Part shown: one piece after another, positions 1 through 9,296 of the stretch | Numbering within the stretch: the stretch's first letter is position 1 | Layout of the letters: every line of letters starts with the position of its first letter | Source: an uncultured beta proteobacterium | Lineage (GTDB): Bacteria; Pseudomonadota; Gammaproteobacteria; Burkholderiales; Burkholderiaceae_C | DNA length: 58,863 bases | Direction of reading: 5' to 3' | Assembly (NCBI GenBank): GCA_903853895.1 | Contig: CAINUX010000271.1 | Span: 1-58,863, forward strand | Position numbers and translations under genes: made by a program | Notes under the pieces: generated by a model | What the model was told of the DNA's origin: nothing | What the model saw: only the letters and a program-made list of their open reading frames with translations | The model's database searches: none

Positions 1-43
1 CGACCTCACGGCCTTGACGCACGAGCTGGTTAATGGTTGGCAC
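1..43 (-). CDS. rpsL: 30S ribosomal protein S12, N-terminal fragment (cut by window edge)
   Basis: Reading the minus strand from position 43 gives MPTINQLVRQGREV, the nearly invariant N-terminus of bacterial ribosomal protein S12, which sits in the decoding centre of the small subunit. The start codon is GTG. A perfect AGGAGG Shine-Dalgarno lies at 49-54 with a 5-nt spacer, so the start is secure. Only 14 codons are inside the window; the rest of the gene, and the rpsG/fusA/tuf genes that usually follow, would lie to the left. The gene upstream on the same strand is dacC, not rpoC, so this transcription unit probably begins at the promoter at 129-157. Confidence 0.93.
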   Translation of the reverse strand, partial: MPTINQLVRQGREV

Positions 44-104
44 TTAAGCCTCCTAAAGATAAAACGTCCCTAAACGTTTGAAATAGTACGAAAACGTGAA
101 TCCC

Positions 105-157
105 TTCGGAATTTCCGAAAAGCCTTCTACTGTATCAGATCAAGGGTTTCCCCGCAA
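105..157 (-). promoter_or_regulatory. rpsL promoter and 5'-leader palindrome
   Basis: On the minus strand TTGCGG (152-157) and TACAGT (129-134) are separated by exactly 17 nt, a good sigma70-type pair, predicting a start near 122 and a leader of about 80 nt before the rpsL GTG. Immediately after the predicted start the perfect 15-nt palindrome TTCGGAAATTCCGAA (105-119) would form a hairpin at the very 5' end of the mRNA, or serve as an operator. The promoter assignment is from consensus matching only; the palindrome is seen directly. Confidence 0.55.
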
Positions 158-219
158 GGGCCAATTCGCGCCGGGGCCGCCCGACGAATTGCGCTCCTTG
201 CCAACTACACCTCGCTTGT

Positions 220-1404
220 TCAACGAATCCAGAGGCGAATCGAATCCCAGGCGCGACCAACGATGCCCGACTGTTCCACGGCTTCCAGCGCCAGCAGGGG
301 AACTTCACCGACGACCTGTTCGCCCGCCAGGATCTTCAGCATCCCCAGTTGTTGGCCTTTGATGATTGGTGCCACCAGAGGATCGGTGCGCACCACCTGG
401 GTCTTGAGCTTTGCAGCAGTACCGCTGGGCACGGCAACCACGATAGCCTGGGGACGACCCAATTTGGCTGTGGATTGAGCGCCTTTCCAGATGTTGGCAC
501 TCACTACCGCCTGATCGGCCTCAAACAGCTTCACTGCTTCAAATGCGGTGTAGCCCCAATTCAGCAGCTTCTGCGATTCGTTGGCGCGGGCATTCTCGTT
601 GGCAGTACCCAAGACGATGGACAGCAGGCGTCGGCTTCCCGTCGTAGCGGGCGTCCCGGCAGGTGCGCCCGGGTTGGCAAGACTGGTGAAATCGCGCTTG
701 GCCGTGGCCACCATGCAGTAACCCGCCGCCTCGGTAAAGCCGGTCTTGAGACCATCCACCGTGGGGTCGCGAAACAGCAAGAGGTTGCGGTTGCTGTCGT
801 TTGCCGCCGGCGTACCGGGGTAGCGGTACTTCTTGATCGCGTAAAAGCCTACGTAATCCGGAAAATCCGCCATCAGGCGCGTGGCCAGGATGCTCAGATC
901 CCGCGCGGTCGTCGTGTGTCCGGCTTCGGTCAGGCCTTCCGGATTCTTGTAGCCGGTGGATTTCATGCCCAGCACACGAGCCTGGTCATTCATCATCTGC
1001 ACGAAGCGTTCGGCGGAACCACCCACACCTTCAGCCAGGGCCATGGTGGCGTCGTTGCCCGATTGCACGATCATGCCCTTGATCAGGTCTTCCACCGGCA
1101 CTTGCATCTTGGGATCGATGAACATGCGCGAGCCCGGCATCTTCCAAGCACGCTCGCTGACCGGCAGGGTTTGTTTGAGATCGAGTTTCTTGGTACGCAA
1201 GGCGTCAAACACCAGGTAGGCCGACATCAGCTTGGTCAGAGACGCCGGCTCCACCGGCATGTCCAGCTCTTTGGATGCCAGGATCTGGTTGGCCGTGACA
1301 TCCAGCAACAGGTAGGCACGCGCCGCGACTTCGGGTGGCTGTGGCGTTTGGGCTGCCACAGAAAGGCATAGAGTAGCCACAAGGGCTGCGAAAAGTGATT
1401 TCAT
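220..1404 (-). CDS. dacC: D-alanyl-D-alanine carboxypeptidase (penicillin-binding protein 5/6 family)
   Basis: A low-molecular-weight PBP that trims the terminal D-Ala from peptidoglycan stem peptides in the periplasm. From the chosen ATG the 394-residue protein starts with a typical Sec signal peptide (MKSLFAALVATLCLSVAAQ). The three serine-DD-peptidase motifs are all present: SLTK at 55-58 (Ser nucleophile and Lys), SGN at 115-117 and KTG at 220-222. The C-terminal part matches the beta-rich PBP5_C domain and ends with an amphipathic segment (WDSIRLWIR) that anchors such enzymes to the inner membrane. An ATG 15 nt upstream (1419) is an alternative start; neither has a convincing Shine-Dalgarno. 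It ends 176 nt before rpsL on the same strand. Confidence 0.9.
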   Translation of the reverse strand: MKSLFAALVATLCLSVAAQTPQPPEVAARAYLLLDVTANQILASKELDMPVEPASLTKLMSAYLVFDALRTKKLDLKQTLPVSERAWKMPGSRMFIDPKMQVPVEDLIKGMIVQSGNDATMALAEGVGGSAERFVQMMNDQARVLGMKSTGYKNPEGLTEAGHTTTARDLSILATRLMADFPDYVGFYAIKKYRYPGTPAANDSNRNLLLFRDPTVDGLKTGFTEAAGYCMVATAKRDFTSLANPGAPAGTPATTGSRRLLSIVLGTANENARANESQKLLNWGYTAFEAVKLFEADQAVVSANIWKGAQSTAKLGRPQAIVVAVPSGTAAKLKTQVVRTDPLVAPIIKGQQLGMLKILAGEQVVGEVPLLALEAVEQSGIVGRAWDSIRLWIR

Positions 1405-1455
1405 GGATAGTTGGATCATTGCCGGGGCCCAGCGGGTCGGCAGGTAATAGAAACT

Positions 1456-2145
1456 CTAGGAAGCGGGTCTTGGATCGGCATGCAGGTGGCGCACCACCAA
1501 ACTGCGTAAAAGCGGCAATTGTCCATGAAAGAAGTGCGAGCCCCCAGGAACCACGGTCACCGGCAGGGTTTGCGGGCGCGCCCAGTTCATGACATCGGCC
1601 AGGGGCACGGTGTCGTCGTGCTCGCCGTGCAGGACCAGCGTGCGGGCGTGCAGGGCTTGGGGGACAACCGCCACGTCAAAACGGGTGGCAGCCGTACCTA
1701 CCAACACCAGCTGTTGTGGCGCGCGTTGAGGTCCCAGCGCAGCGAGTGCATGGCTTATTACAAACGAACCGAACGAAAATCCGGCCAACGCCAGCGCAGG
1801 GGTTGCAGGGTGACCCTCGGGCGACGCAATCGCGTCCACCTCGGTAACGTGGTCGATGACCGCCAGCAAGTCTTGCAACTCACCGCGCCCGGCGTCGTGC
1901 GTGCCCTCGGTTGCGCCAACACCACGGAAGTTAAAACGCACGGCACGCCAGCCGCACTGGACAAACGCTCGGGCCAGAGTTTGCACGACCTTGTTGTCCA
2001 TGGTTCCGGCAAACAAGGGGTGAGGATGGGCAATCACCGCCACGCCCCGCGCACTCTCACCATGTGCCAACGCTGGCTGGTCTTCCAGGCACTCGATCTC
2101 ACCCGCGGAACCCCGCAGCAGGAACCGACGGGTATGGGCGTTCAT
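1456..2145 (-). CDS. alpha/beta hydrolase (COG2945-type)
   Basis: A 229-residue cytoplasmic alpha/beta-hydrolase. The N-terminal HPHPLFAGTMDNKVV segment (41-54) is characteristic of the small hydrolase group often annotated as alpha/beta superfamily hydrolase COG2945. The nucleophile elbow GFSFG places Ser at 124, with a probable acid in HGEHDDTVPL (around 177) and the histidine in GGSHFFHG (204-207). The substrate is unknown. The ATG overlaps the stop codon of the upstream ferredoxin-like gene (ATGA at 2142-2145), indicating translational coupling. Confidence 0.85.
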   Translation of the reverse strand: MNAHTRRFLLRGSAGEIECLEDQPALAHGESARGVAVIAHPHPLFAGTMDNKVVQTLARAFVQCGWRAVRFNFRGVGATEGTHDAGRGELQDLLAVIDHVTEVDAIASPEGHPATPALALAGFSFGSFVISHALAALGPQRAPQQLVLVGTAATRFDVAVVPQALHARTLVLHGEHDDTVPLADVMNWARPQTLPVTVVPGGSHFFHGQLPLLRSLVVRHLHADPRPAS

Positions 2146-2492
2146 CGCCCCAGATGGGCAGGTGTGCGCAAGCGTTCCACCACCGTGCCGTTCTTCAGGT
2201 GCGATTCAACAATCTCGTCGATGTCCTGCTCGTCCACATAGCTGTACCAGACGCCCTCCGGGTACACCACGGCCACGGGGCCGGCAGCGCAGCGGTCCAG
2301 GCAGCCGGCTTTGTTGACGCGCACCTGGCCGACGCCCGACAGCCCGGCCTCTTTCACGCGTTGCTTGCAACGGTCAAAGCCCTCCTGGGCGCGGTGCTGG
2401 GCGCAGCATTCTTCGCCATTCTTGCGCTCGTTGAGACAGAAAAAAATGTGTCGCGCGTAGTACGGCACTGCGGGTTGGATTGGCTCGGTCAT
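2142..2492 (-). CDS. thioredoxin-like [2Fe-2S] ferredoxin
   Basis: A 116-residue protein of the (2Fe-2S) ferredoxin-domain family that keeps a thioredoxin-like fold. Cluster-ligand candidates are Cys19, Cys29 or Cys30, Cys64 and Cys68; the second pair has the family pattern C-L-D-R-C followed by GP. It is probably a small electron carrier in the cytoplasm; its partner is unknown. It is co-transcribed with and overlaps the downstream hydrolase by 4 nt. Confidence 0.82.
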   Translation of the reverse strand: MTEPIQPAVPYYARHIFFCLNERKNGEECCAQHRAQEGFDRCKQRVKEAGLSGVGQVRVNKAGCLDRCAAGPVAVVYPEGVWYSYVDEQDIDEIVESHLKNGTVVERLRTPAHLGR

Positions 2493-2501
2493 GCGCTGAT
2501 T

Positions 2502-3596
2502 CTAGTTTTTTGCATCGCGCTGCCAGATCAACGACAGCACATAGACCAGCGCCGCATAGGGCCACAGCCAGCCCAACCACTGGGCCAAACCGTGGAATCG
2601 GATGAAGCGCCCCTGCTCCCACGCCTGCAAGGTCTGCGAGAAATAGGCGCTCTCCGGCGCCTGGTTCAGCACACTGAGGTAAATCCCTAGGCTCAACAAC
2701 AGCAGGGCCGCGCTAGCGCGCCACGGCACCAAGGCCAGCACCAGGGACAGCACCACCGCCAACAACAGACCTGCTTGGACCGGCAAGCCGAGCCAGGCCC
2801 AAGCGTGTGCAGGCCCCCAACTCAGGGCCGCCGACAGTGCCGACGCAACAACACCCGCCGCAACGGTCATCAGCACCAGCACCGCCCGCCGGGCGCGTGT
2901 ACGCACAATGCAAAATCCCAGCAAGCAGGGAATCATCAGACCCAGCCACACGCAGACCATTTCAGCCCCGGGTACCAGCGGCTGCAATTCGGTCTCGCGC
3001 ATGGGAAGCCAGTTCAAAAATGGAGTATCGACCAGTTGGGCGCCCAACGCTTCCTCCAACCGCTCCAGTACCTGGCCCAAACCAAACGGCACCGCCGGCG
3101 GAAACAGCAGTGCCACCGGCCACAAGGCCAACAACACAATACCTCCACGCGACTGGGGCACGAACCACCGCCCGCGGATCTGGCTCCAGCGGTCGATCGC
3201 ACCCATTTTGGCCAAAATCACCGTACAGAAGGCGCCAAAGAAAGCCCCCACCGAGTTCAACAGCAAGTCCTCCCTGGAGGAAACCCGGGCGGGCAGATAG
3301 ATCTGCAAGGCTTCCATGACCAGCGCCAACAGGGCAGCCGCAACCACGGGCACCAACACCGCATGCCGTGCGCGCCCGGAGCGCAAAGCGCTCAACGCCA
3401 ACAAGCCACCCAAAGGAGCGTAACCAGCTACATTGATCGCCAGGTCGAAGCCGGTCCAGTAGCGCGGCGGGGGAGCGGCCAAAAAGGCCCACGGCAAAAC
3501 ACCTTGGTCCCGCCACTCGCTGAACGGGTACAGACTGGCATACACAATCAGCCCGACATAAATCAGGGCAAGTGGCCAGGCCGCCGATTTGTGCAT
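2502..3596 (-). CDS. VanZ-like integral membrane protein
   Basis: A 364-residue hydrophobic protein. The N-terminal third resembles the VanZ domain (first membrane helix, then YASLYPFSEWR and helices separated by short loops), followed by an additional block of about five predicted membrane segments, so it is longer than classical VanZ. The ATG at 3596 was chosen because residues then begin with a membrane helix and a GAGG motif lies about 9 nt upstream; the longer in-frame extension encodes non-membrane, low-quality sequence that overlaps hemJ. It lies 11 nt downstream of hemJ and is presumably its operon partner. The function of VanZ-like proteins outside glycopeptide tolerance is unknown. 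Confidence 0.75.
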   Translation of the reverse strand: MHKSAAWPLALIYVGLIVYASLYPFSEWRDQGVLPWAFLAAPPPRYWTGFDLAINVAGYAPLGGLLALSALRSGRARHAVLVPVVAAALLALVMEALQIYLPARVSSREDLLLNSVGAFFGAFCTVILAKMGAIDRWSQIRGRWFVPQSRGGIVLLALWPVALLFPPAVPFGLGQVLERLEEALGAQLVDTPFLNWLPMRETELQPLVPGAEMVCVWLGLMIPCLLGFCIVRTRARRAVLVLMTVAAGVVASALSAALSWGPAHAWAWLGLPVQAGLLLAVVLSLVLALVPWRASAALLLLSLGIYLSVLNQAPESAYFSQTLQAWEQGRFIRFHGLAQWLGWLWPYAALVYVLSLIWQRDAKN

Positions 3597-3607
3597 GGGG
3601 GTGAGCC

Positions 3608-4042
3608 TCAGAATGGCTTGACCACCACCAGAATGACTGCGGCAACCATCATGATGACCGGGGCTTCGTTGAACCAGCGAAACCAGACGTGGCTGCGTGC
3701 CATGGCATTGGATTCGAATTTCTTCAGAATCACGCTGCATGCATGGTGGTAACCGATGGCCAGTACCACCACGAACCACTTGGCATGCATCCAGCCATTG
3801 CCAGGGCCCCAGCCAATACCGTAACCCGCCCATAGCCAGATCCCAAGGCCCAACGCAGGCACGGCTATCAGGGTCATGAAGCGGTACAGCTTGCGCGCCA
3901 TCAGCAACAGGCGCGCGCGTTCGGCGTCAGACCCTGCCGGCACCATCGCCAGATTGACATAGATGCGCGGCAGATAGAACAGGCCAGCAAACCAGCTGGC
4001 GATGAAGACGATATGAAAGGATTTGACGAGTAAGTAGGCCAT
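3608..4042 (-). CDS. hemJ: protoporphyrinogen IX oxidase HemJ
   Basis: A 144-residue, four-helix membrane protein of the HemJ (UPF0093) family, which oxidises protoporphyrinogen IX to protoporphyrin IX in heme synthesis and replaces HemG/HemY in many proteobacteria. Diagnostic segments are FHIVFIASWFAGLFYLPRIY near the N-terminus (His10), MHAKWFVVV (His86, Lys88) and the C-terminal RWFNEAPVIMM...VVVKPF. No Shine-Dalgarno precedes the ATG; instead a TAAACT hexamer ends 6 nt upstream, suggesting a leaderless message. hemB lies divergently 350 bp away, and a terminator-bearing small RNA gene lies upstream on the same strand. Confidence 0.88.
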   Translation of the reverse strand: MAYLLVKSFHIVFIASWFAGLFYLPRIYVNLAMVPAGSDAERARLLLMARKLYRFMTLIAVPALGLGIWLWAGYGIGWGPGNGWMHAKWFVVVLAIGYHHACSVILKKFESNAMARSHVWFRWFNEAPVIMMVAAVILVVVKPF

Positions 4043-4156
4043 CGGTCGAGTTTAGCGCCGCCGGAGCGCCCTCTGGCGCGAGCACCCCGTTGGTGCTGAG
4101 AACCGAGGCTCACGGCCTGCCTGCGCAGGTCGGGGAGCGTGGGGGTGAGTTTGGCC

Positions 4157-4185
4157 AAAAAAAACCCCAGCACGTGGGCTGGGGT
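4157..4185 (-). terminator. Rho-independent terminator of the hemJ-upstream small RNA
   Basis: CCCCAGC (4165-4171) pairs with GCTGGGG (4178-4184), extended by one A-T pair, with a 6-nt loop. On the minus strand it is followed by eight T residues (4164-4157). This is a textbook intrinsic terminator. Confidence 0.85.
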
Positions 4186-4257
4186 GGTAAGCCTATTAGC
4201 TGTCACACATCAAGGCCCCGCTCAGGGAGGAAAAGCGGGAGATAGCAAGCTATCCGA
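4157..4257 (-). ncRNA. putative trans-acting small RNA between hemJ and hemB
   Basis: About 100 nt on the minus strand bounded by its own promoter (4263-4291) and a strong intrinsic terminator (4157-4185). The predicted transcript opens with a perfect GATAGC/GCTATC hairpin (4241-4254), then a 6-bp stem CCCGCT/AGCGGG (4217-4222 with 4234-4239) exposing an 11-nt loop that contains TCCTCCC, a perfect anti-Shine-Dalgarno motif, then a linker and the terminator hairpin. No ORF of note is present. This is the architecture of C-rich-loop, mRNA-targeting sRNAs. Alternatively it could be an attenuated leader of hemJ, but hemJ starts 115 nt beyond the terminator and has its own -10-like element. Confidence 0.6.
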
Positions 4258-4262
4258 ATGAG

Positions 4263-4291
4263 AATTTAGCAAAGATAGTCAGCGATTGCAA
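4263..4291 (-). promoter_or_regulatory. sigma70-type promoter of the small RNA
   Basis: On the minus strand TTGCAA (4286-4291) and TAAATT (4263-4268) are spaced by exactly 17 nt. The expected transcription start is around 4256-4257, directly at the base of the first hairpin of the putative small RNA. Confidence 0.6.
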
Positions 4292-4348
4292 GCGAGTTTA
4301 CTGAATACACACAAAATGTTTCAGGCGACTGCATGGCCCGGCCGTTAG

Positions 4349-5446
<1,098 letters not shown>

Positions 5447-5476
5447 GCGTATAGCCCTTACCGCCAGGAACCGCCC

Positions 5477-6598
5477 ATGCGCATCTTCCACATCCAGCAC
5501 ACCAGCGTCACCGAAACCCAGGATCTGGAGGCGCTGACCACTGCAGGTCTACCGGCCCAGGGCCTGGTCTGGGTGGCCTGCGCGCGGCGTGAGTTTGAGG
5601 TGCTGCAAAGCCAGATGCAGACCATGCTGCAGACTCTGTGCGGTCAACAGCTGGTGGACCTGCACATCTCGGACCTGATCAACAACCAACTGCCCTCGCA
5701 CTACGACTACACCTCGCAGTACGACGTTCTAGTGTTTCGACGCCTGGCGGCCGGCAACCGCGCTAACGACCTGGAGCACCCGGGCGAGCCACTGAACCAC
5801 GAGCCCGCCAAGGGCGGACCGCCCATCCTGCGCCGGATTGACACCAGCCCGGTGGGTTTCGCGGTATTTGACCGCGTGCTGCTCACGGTGCACCCGACCG
5901 ACTGCACGGTGCGCGACACCTTCGCCGCCAAACTGCTGCAAACCGTCAGTCTGGAATCGCGTGCGGCGGGCGCACGCTTGCCCACCAGTCCAGCCGACCT
6001 GATGCTGCGCATCATCAACCAGATGGTGGATGGCTTTCTGGAACTGCGCCGCGAACTCACCCACCAGCTGGACCACTGGCAATCCGAATTGCTCAACCCC
6101 CGCACCCGCTTCAACAACTGGAACGCACTGCTTGATGCGCGGCTCTCGCTGCACTATTTGGATGAAATTTGCGAGGACCAGCGCGCGGCCCTGCAGGACT
6201 GGATTGAATCCGTCAAGACCTGGCCCGAGGCCGACACCCCCGCCGCCCACCGCGAGCGCGACCTGCTTCAGGTGCGCAGCCGCGACGTGCTGGAACACAT
6301 TGAGCGCGTAGTGCACCATGTGCGCCGCCTGGAGCAGAGCGTAGAAACTGCCGTGCAAATGCACTTCAGCGTGCAGGGCAGCCGCACCAACGACATCATG
6401 CGCACGCTCACCGTACTGACGGCCATCTTTTTGCCCTTGAACCTCATCACCGGTTTCTTTGGCATGAACTTCGACGCGCTGCCGCTGATTCACAAAGAAA
6501 GCGGCATCTGGCTGGCGGTCGGCATTATGGTCATCGTCGCGTTGGGCCTGTCGACTCTGTTTTGGAACAAGCGCTACCTGGCACGCACTGGGCGCTAG
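5477..6598 (+). CDS. corA: CorA-family divalent cation transporter
   Basis: A 373-residue inner-membrane channel protein for Mg2+/Co2+ uptake (or efflux). It has a large N-terminal cytoplasmic domain rich in charged helices and two C-terminal membrane helices; the signature GMN selectivity motif lies at 329-331 in GFFGMNFDALP, and the last helix is followed by a basic tail (WNKRYLAR). An AGGA motif 8 nt before the ATG supports the start. It is 69 nt downstream of hemB with a repeat copy in between. Its TAG stop overlaps the TAG stop of the convergent S9 peptidase within the palindrome CTAG. Confidence 0.87.
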   Translation: MRIFHIQHTSVTETQDLEALTTAGLPAQGLVWVACARREFEVLQSQMQTMLQTLCGQQLVDLHISDLINNQLPSHYDYTSQYDVLVFRRLAAGNRANDLEHPGEPLNHEPAKGGPPILRRIDTSPVGFAVFDRVLLTVHPTDCTVRDTFAAKLLQTVSLESRAAGARLPTSPADLMLRIINQMVDGFLELRRELTHQLDHWQSELLNPRTRFNNWNALLDARLSLHYLDEICEDQRAALQDWIESVKTWPEADTPAAHRERDLLQVRSRDVLEHIERVVHHVRRLEQSVETAVQMHFSVQGSRTNDIMRTLTVLTAIFLPLNLITGFFGMNFDALPLIHKESGIWLAVGIMVIVALGLSTLFWNKRYLARTGR

Positions 6599-8538
6599 GC
6601 GACAGAGGGCAATCCGTGAATCTCGACCGGCTCGATCACGTCGGCAGGCTCAAATCCAAACACCCGGCCATAGAAATAGAGTTCGGCCTCCAGGCTGCTG
6701 CGTATGTTTTCAATGCGGCGAAAACCATGGCCCTCCCCCTCAAAGGGCACATAGGCGACCGGCACGCCACGCTTTTTCATGGCCTGAACCATGGTTTCGG
6801 ATTGCTCCGGAGGAACCACTTTGTCGTCCATTCCCTGAAAAAAGATCATGGGGCAATTCAGCTTTGCCACGTGCCCCAATGGTGATCGCCTGGCATAGAC
6901 CTCGTCGCGCGTTTCGGGTGGCGCCACGAGGTAGCCCGTATAGCGCGATTCAAACTTGTGGGTATCGATATCGAGCGACGCCAGATCGCTGACACCGTAG
7001 TGGCTGGCACCCGCCTTGAAAATATGGTGAAACGTCAAGGCGCACAAGGTCGTGAACCCGCTGGCACTGCCGCCCCGAATCGCCATGCGATCACGATCAA
7101 CCAAACCTTGCCGAGCCAGGTAGTCGGCGCCGGCAATGCAATCGTCGACATCGACGATGCCCCACTGTCCCTTGAGCACTTCCCTATAGTCGCGCCCATA
7201 GCCTGAGCTTCCGCCGTAATTGACGTCAAGAACCGCAAAGCCTCGGCTGGTCCAGTATTGGATACCAAGCTGCAAGCCATTGCTCGCCATCCCGGTAGGT
7301 CCGCCGTGGCTGGTGACAACCAATGGCGGCCGTTCCCCGGCTGGACCGGCATAGTCTGCATTTTTCGGCGCGTAGTAAAAAGCGTGTGCTGTTCGCCCAC
7401 CCGTCGTGTCGTAGGCAATGGCCTGCGGCGCGGAAATGCAATCGGCATCGATGTCGACGTCGGTGCAACGCGCCAGCACCGTTGATTGGCCGGTGGCCAG
7501 GTCGATGCGCGTGATTTGCCTGGGGGTACTGGGCGAGGATGCCAATGCCACCACAAAGCCATCGCTGACGGACAGCGCGTGAATGGCCGTGAATGGGGTC
7601 TCGATGTGGCGTTGCGTCCCCGTGCGCACGTCGATCCGGATCAGTTTGCTGATGGCGTTTTCAATATAGCTCGCCACCAGTTCACCGTCGCCGCTGAGGC
7701 CGAACATGGACTCGGCAAAGGTCCAGTGAGGCTGGGCAAACTCGGCATCCATGGGACAAATGGCGTGCAAAACGTCACCCTCCACCCGGTAGAGGTTCCA
7801 CCACGCGGTGCGATCCGATGCGACGTAGAGCTCCCCCGCGGGAGACCAGGTCGGTTGGCACAACGACTCATGGGGTCCGCCAGCGACACGGCGGGGATGT
7901 GCGAGCGCACCGTCCGCGCCCACTTCGGCGATCCAGAGTTCGCTGCTGTTCCACGGCATATGCGGATGGCTCCAGCACAGCCAGGCCAGTTGTTGCCCAT
8001 TGGGTGACAGACGGGGGGCCGCGTAAAAGTCGTATCCCGTGGCCAGAACGGTCACGGCATCGGAATCCCCAAGGCCCAGGCTGATCAGCTGGTTGATGGC
8101 TTCACGGCCCGGCACACTATGGCCTTCCTGCACGGCGATCAGACGGTTTCTTTGTTTGTCCAGGTTGAAATCCGCGTGCCGCAACAGGCTGTTGCTGGTC
8201 AGGGCGCGTGGCGCGGCGTCCGACTGCTGCGCATACACCAGGTTGTCGGCGAAGTTGGAAAAATAGACGGTGTCAGCGTTGACCAGGTAGGCTCCGCCGC
8301 CGTACTCATGCACCCGGCTGCGCACGTTGAAAGGCGCTACGGTCATGGCTTTGCTCAAACCACCTGGGCCCGCATTCACCAAGGCCACCCTGCCGCCTTG
8401 CGCAGCAATGCCTTCCAGCCAGAACGCCTGATCACCAACCACGCACGGGGAAGACAATGTTCTGCTGCCTGCGGCAATCGTCTGTGCCGTGATCGGCGAC
8501 TTCCAGGTGCCGAAGGCCGCCACTGTTTTTTGGCTCAT
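6595..8538 (-). CDS. S9 family (prolyl oligopeptidase-type) serine peptidase
   Basis: A 647-residue cytoplasmic peptidase of the S9C/acylaminoacyl-peptidase-like type: an N-terminal seven-bladed beta-propeller region (about 1-390) and a C-terminal alpha/beta-hydrolase domain. The catalytic triad is visible: Ser491 in RGGSASGF, Asp572 in GMDDKVVP and His604 in GEGHGFR; the oxyanion segment SHGGPTGM precedes it. There is no signal peptide. The start at 8538 has an AAGGA motif 8 nt upstream; the longer in-frame extension overlaps the GST gene and looks non-coding. The stop overlaps the corA stop (CTAG). Confidence 0.88.
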   Translation of the reverse strand: MSQKTVAAFGTWKSPITAQTIAAGSRTLSSPCVVGDQAFWLEGIAAQGGRVALVNAGPGGLSKAMTVAPFNVRSRVHEYGGGAYLVNADTVYFSNFADNLVYAQQSDAAPRALTSNSLLRHADFNLDKQRNRLIAVQEGHSVPGREAINQLISLGLGDSDAVTVLATGYDFYAAPRLSPNGQQLAWLCWSHPHMPWNSSELWIAEVGADGALAHPRRVAGGPHESLCQPTWSPAGELYVASDRTAWWNLYRVEGDVLHAICPMDAEFAQPHWTFAESMFGLSGDGELVASYIENAISKLIRIDVRTGTQRHIETPFTAIHALSVSDGFVVALASSPSTPRQITRIDLATGQSTVLARCTDVDIDADCISAPQAIAYDTTGGRTAHAFYYAPKNADYAGPAGERPPLVVTSHGGPTGMASNGLQLGIQYWTSRGFAVLDVNYGGSSGYGRDYREVLKGQWGIVDVDDCIAGADYLARQGLVDRDRMAIRGGSASGFTTLCALTFHHIFKAGASHYGVSDLASLDIDTHKFESRYTGYLVAPPETRDEVYARRSPLGHVAKLNCPMIFFQGMDDKVVPPEQSETMVQAMKKRGVPVAYVPFEGEGHGFRRIENIRSSLEAELYFYGRVFGFEPADVIEPVEIHGLPSVA

Positions 8539-8562
8539 GGGGAATCCTTGTTGTGTCGAATG

Positions 8563-8591
8563 GATAGAAACTGCCGATAGCTCATCGGCAG
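8563..8591 (-). terminator. candidate intrinsic terminator of the DLH/amidohydrolase/GST operon
   Basis: CTGCCGAT (8571-8578) pairs perfectly with ATCGGCAG (8584-8591), loop AGCTC. On the minus strand it is followed by TTTCTATC, a weak T-tract. It lies between the GST stop (8646) and the S9 peptidase start (8538), so it could separate the two transcription units or be read through. Confidence 0.45.
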
Positions 8592-8645
8592 GCTGGATCA
8601 CCCGCAAATGCCCCAACCGACCGCCTGACGCAAATCCGGCAACAC

Positions 8646-9296
8646 CTACACAAACGGCGCACTCAACTGCTCGGTCGCCATCACCCGCTGGGTCGCCGGC
8701 CGCGCCAGCACGCGCTGAAGGTACGGACCCAGGTTGGGCAGTGCCCGGGCCGGGCGCGCACTGAAGTTGCGCGTCCAGCGGCACAGCGTGAACACATACG
8801 GGTCCAGCGCAGTGAACGCCTCGCCCATGAACCACGGACCGCCGTGGCGCGCCAGTTCGGCGTCCAGCTGGTCGAGCAGACCGTCGATCTTGCTTTGGGC
8901 GTGGGCCTTCACTTGGGCCACGCCGTCAGCGTTACCTTCGTCCACCCAGCGCTGAGGGTAGAAGTAGACGATCAGCGCGCTTTGCAGCGTGTTGGTCAGC
9001 CACATCAGCCACTTGTAAAAATGGGCACGTTGCAGTGTGCCCAGCGCGGGCGCCAAACCAGATTGCGGGTGGGTATCGCACAAGTGCAGGCAAATGGCCG
9101 CGGTCTCGTACAGCACCAGATCACCGTCACTCAGCGCGGGCAGCAGGCCGTTGGGGTTGAGGGCAAGGTAGGCCGGTGCGCGGTGGGCGCCGAGCGTGTT
9201 GTCCACCAGGACCAGTTCAAAGGGGGTACCCATTTCTTCCAGCAACAGGTGCGGGATCATGCTGGCGGTGGCGGGGGCGTAGTGCAGTTGGATCAT
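8646..9296 (-). CDS. glutathione S-transferase family protein
   Basis: A 216-residue protein with the GST layout. The N-terminal thioredoxin-like domain carries [18 protein letters not shown], then NPNGLLPAL with the cis-Pro, and [11 protein letters not shown] (the glutathione-binding E-T/S-x-A segment). An all-helical C-terminal domain contains [21 protein letters not shown]. The role is probably conjugation or thiol-dependent processing of a xenobiotic or aromatic intermediate. It overlaps the amidohydrolase gene by 4 nt and is the last gene of a three-gene operon with the dienelactone hydrolase. Confidence 0.85.
   Translation of the reverse strand: MIQLHYAPATASMIPHLLLEEMGTPFELVLVDNTLGAHRAPAYLALNPNGLLPALSDGDLVLYETAAICLHLCDTHPQSGLAPALGTLQRAHFYKWLMWLTNTLQSALIVYFYPQRWVDEGNADGVAQVKAHAQSKIDGLLDQLDAELARHGGPWFMGEAFTALDPYVFTLCRWTRNFSARPARALPNLGPYLQRVLARPATQRVMATEQLSAPFV

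Noticed and set aside
349..1371. 340-codon open frame antisense to dacC
   Set aside because: It is His/Gly/Arg-rich with no recognisable domain; the opposite strand encodes an intact PBP with all catalytic motifs.
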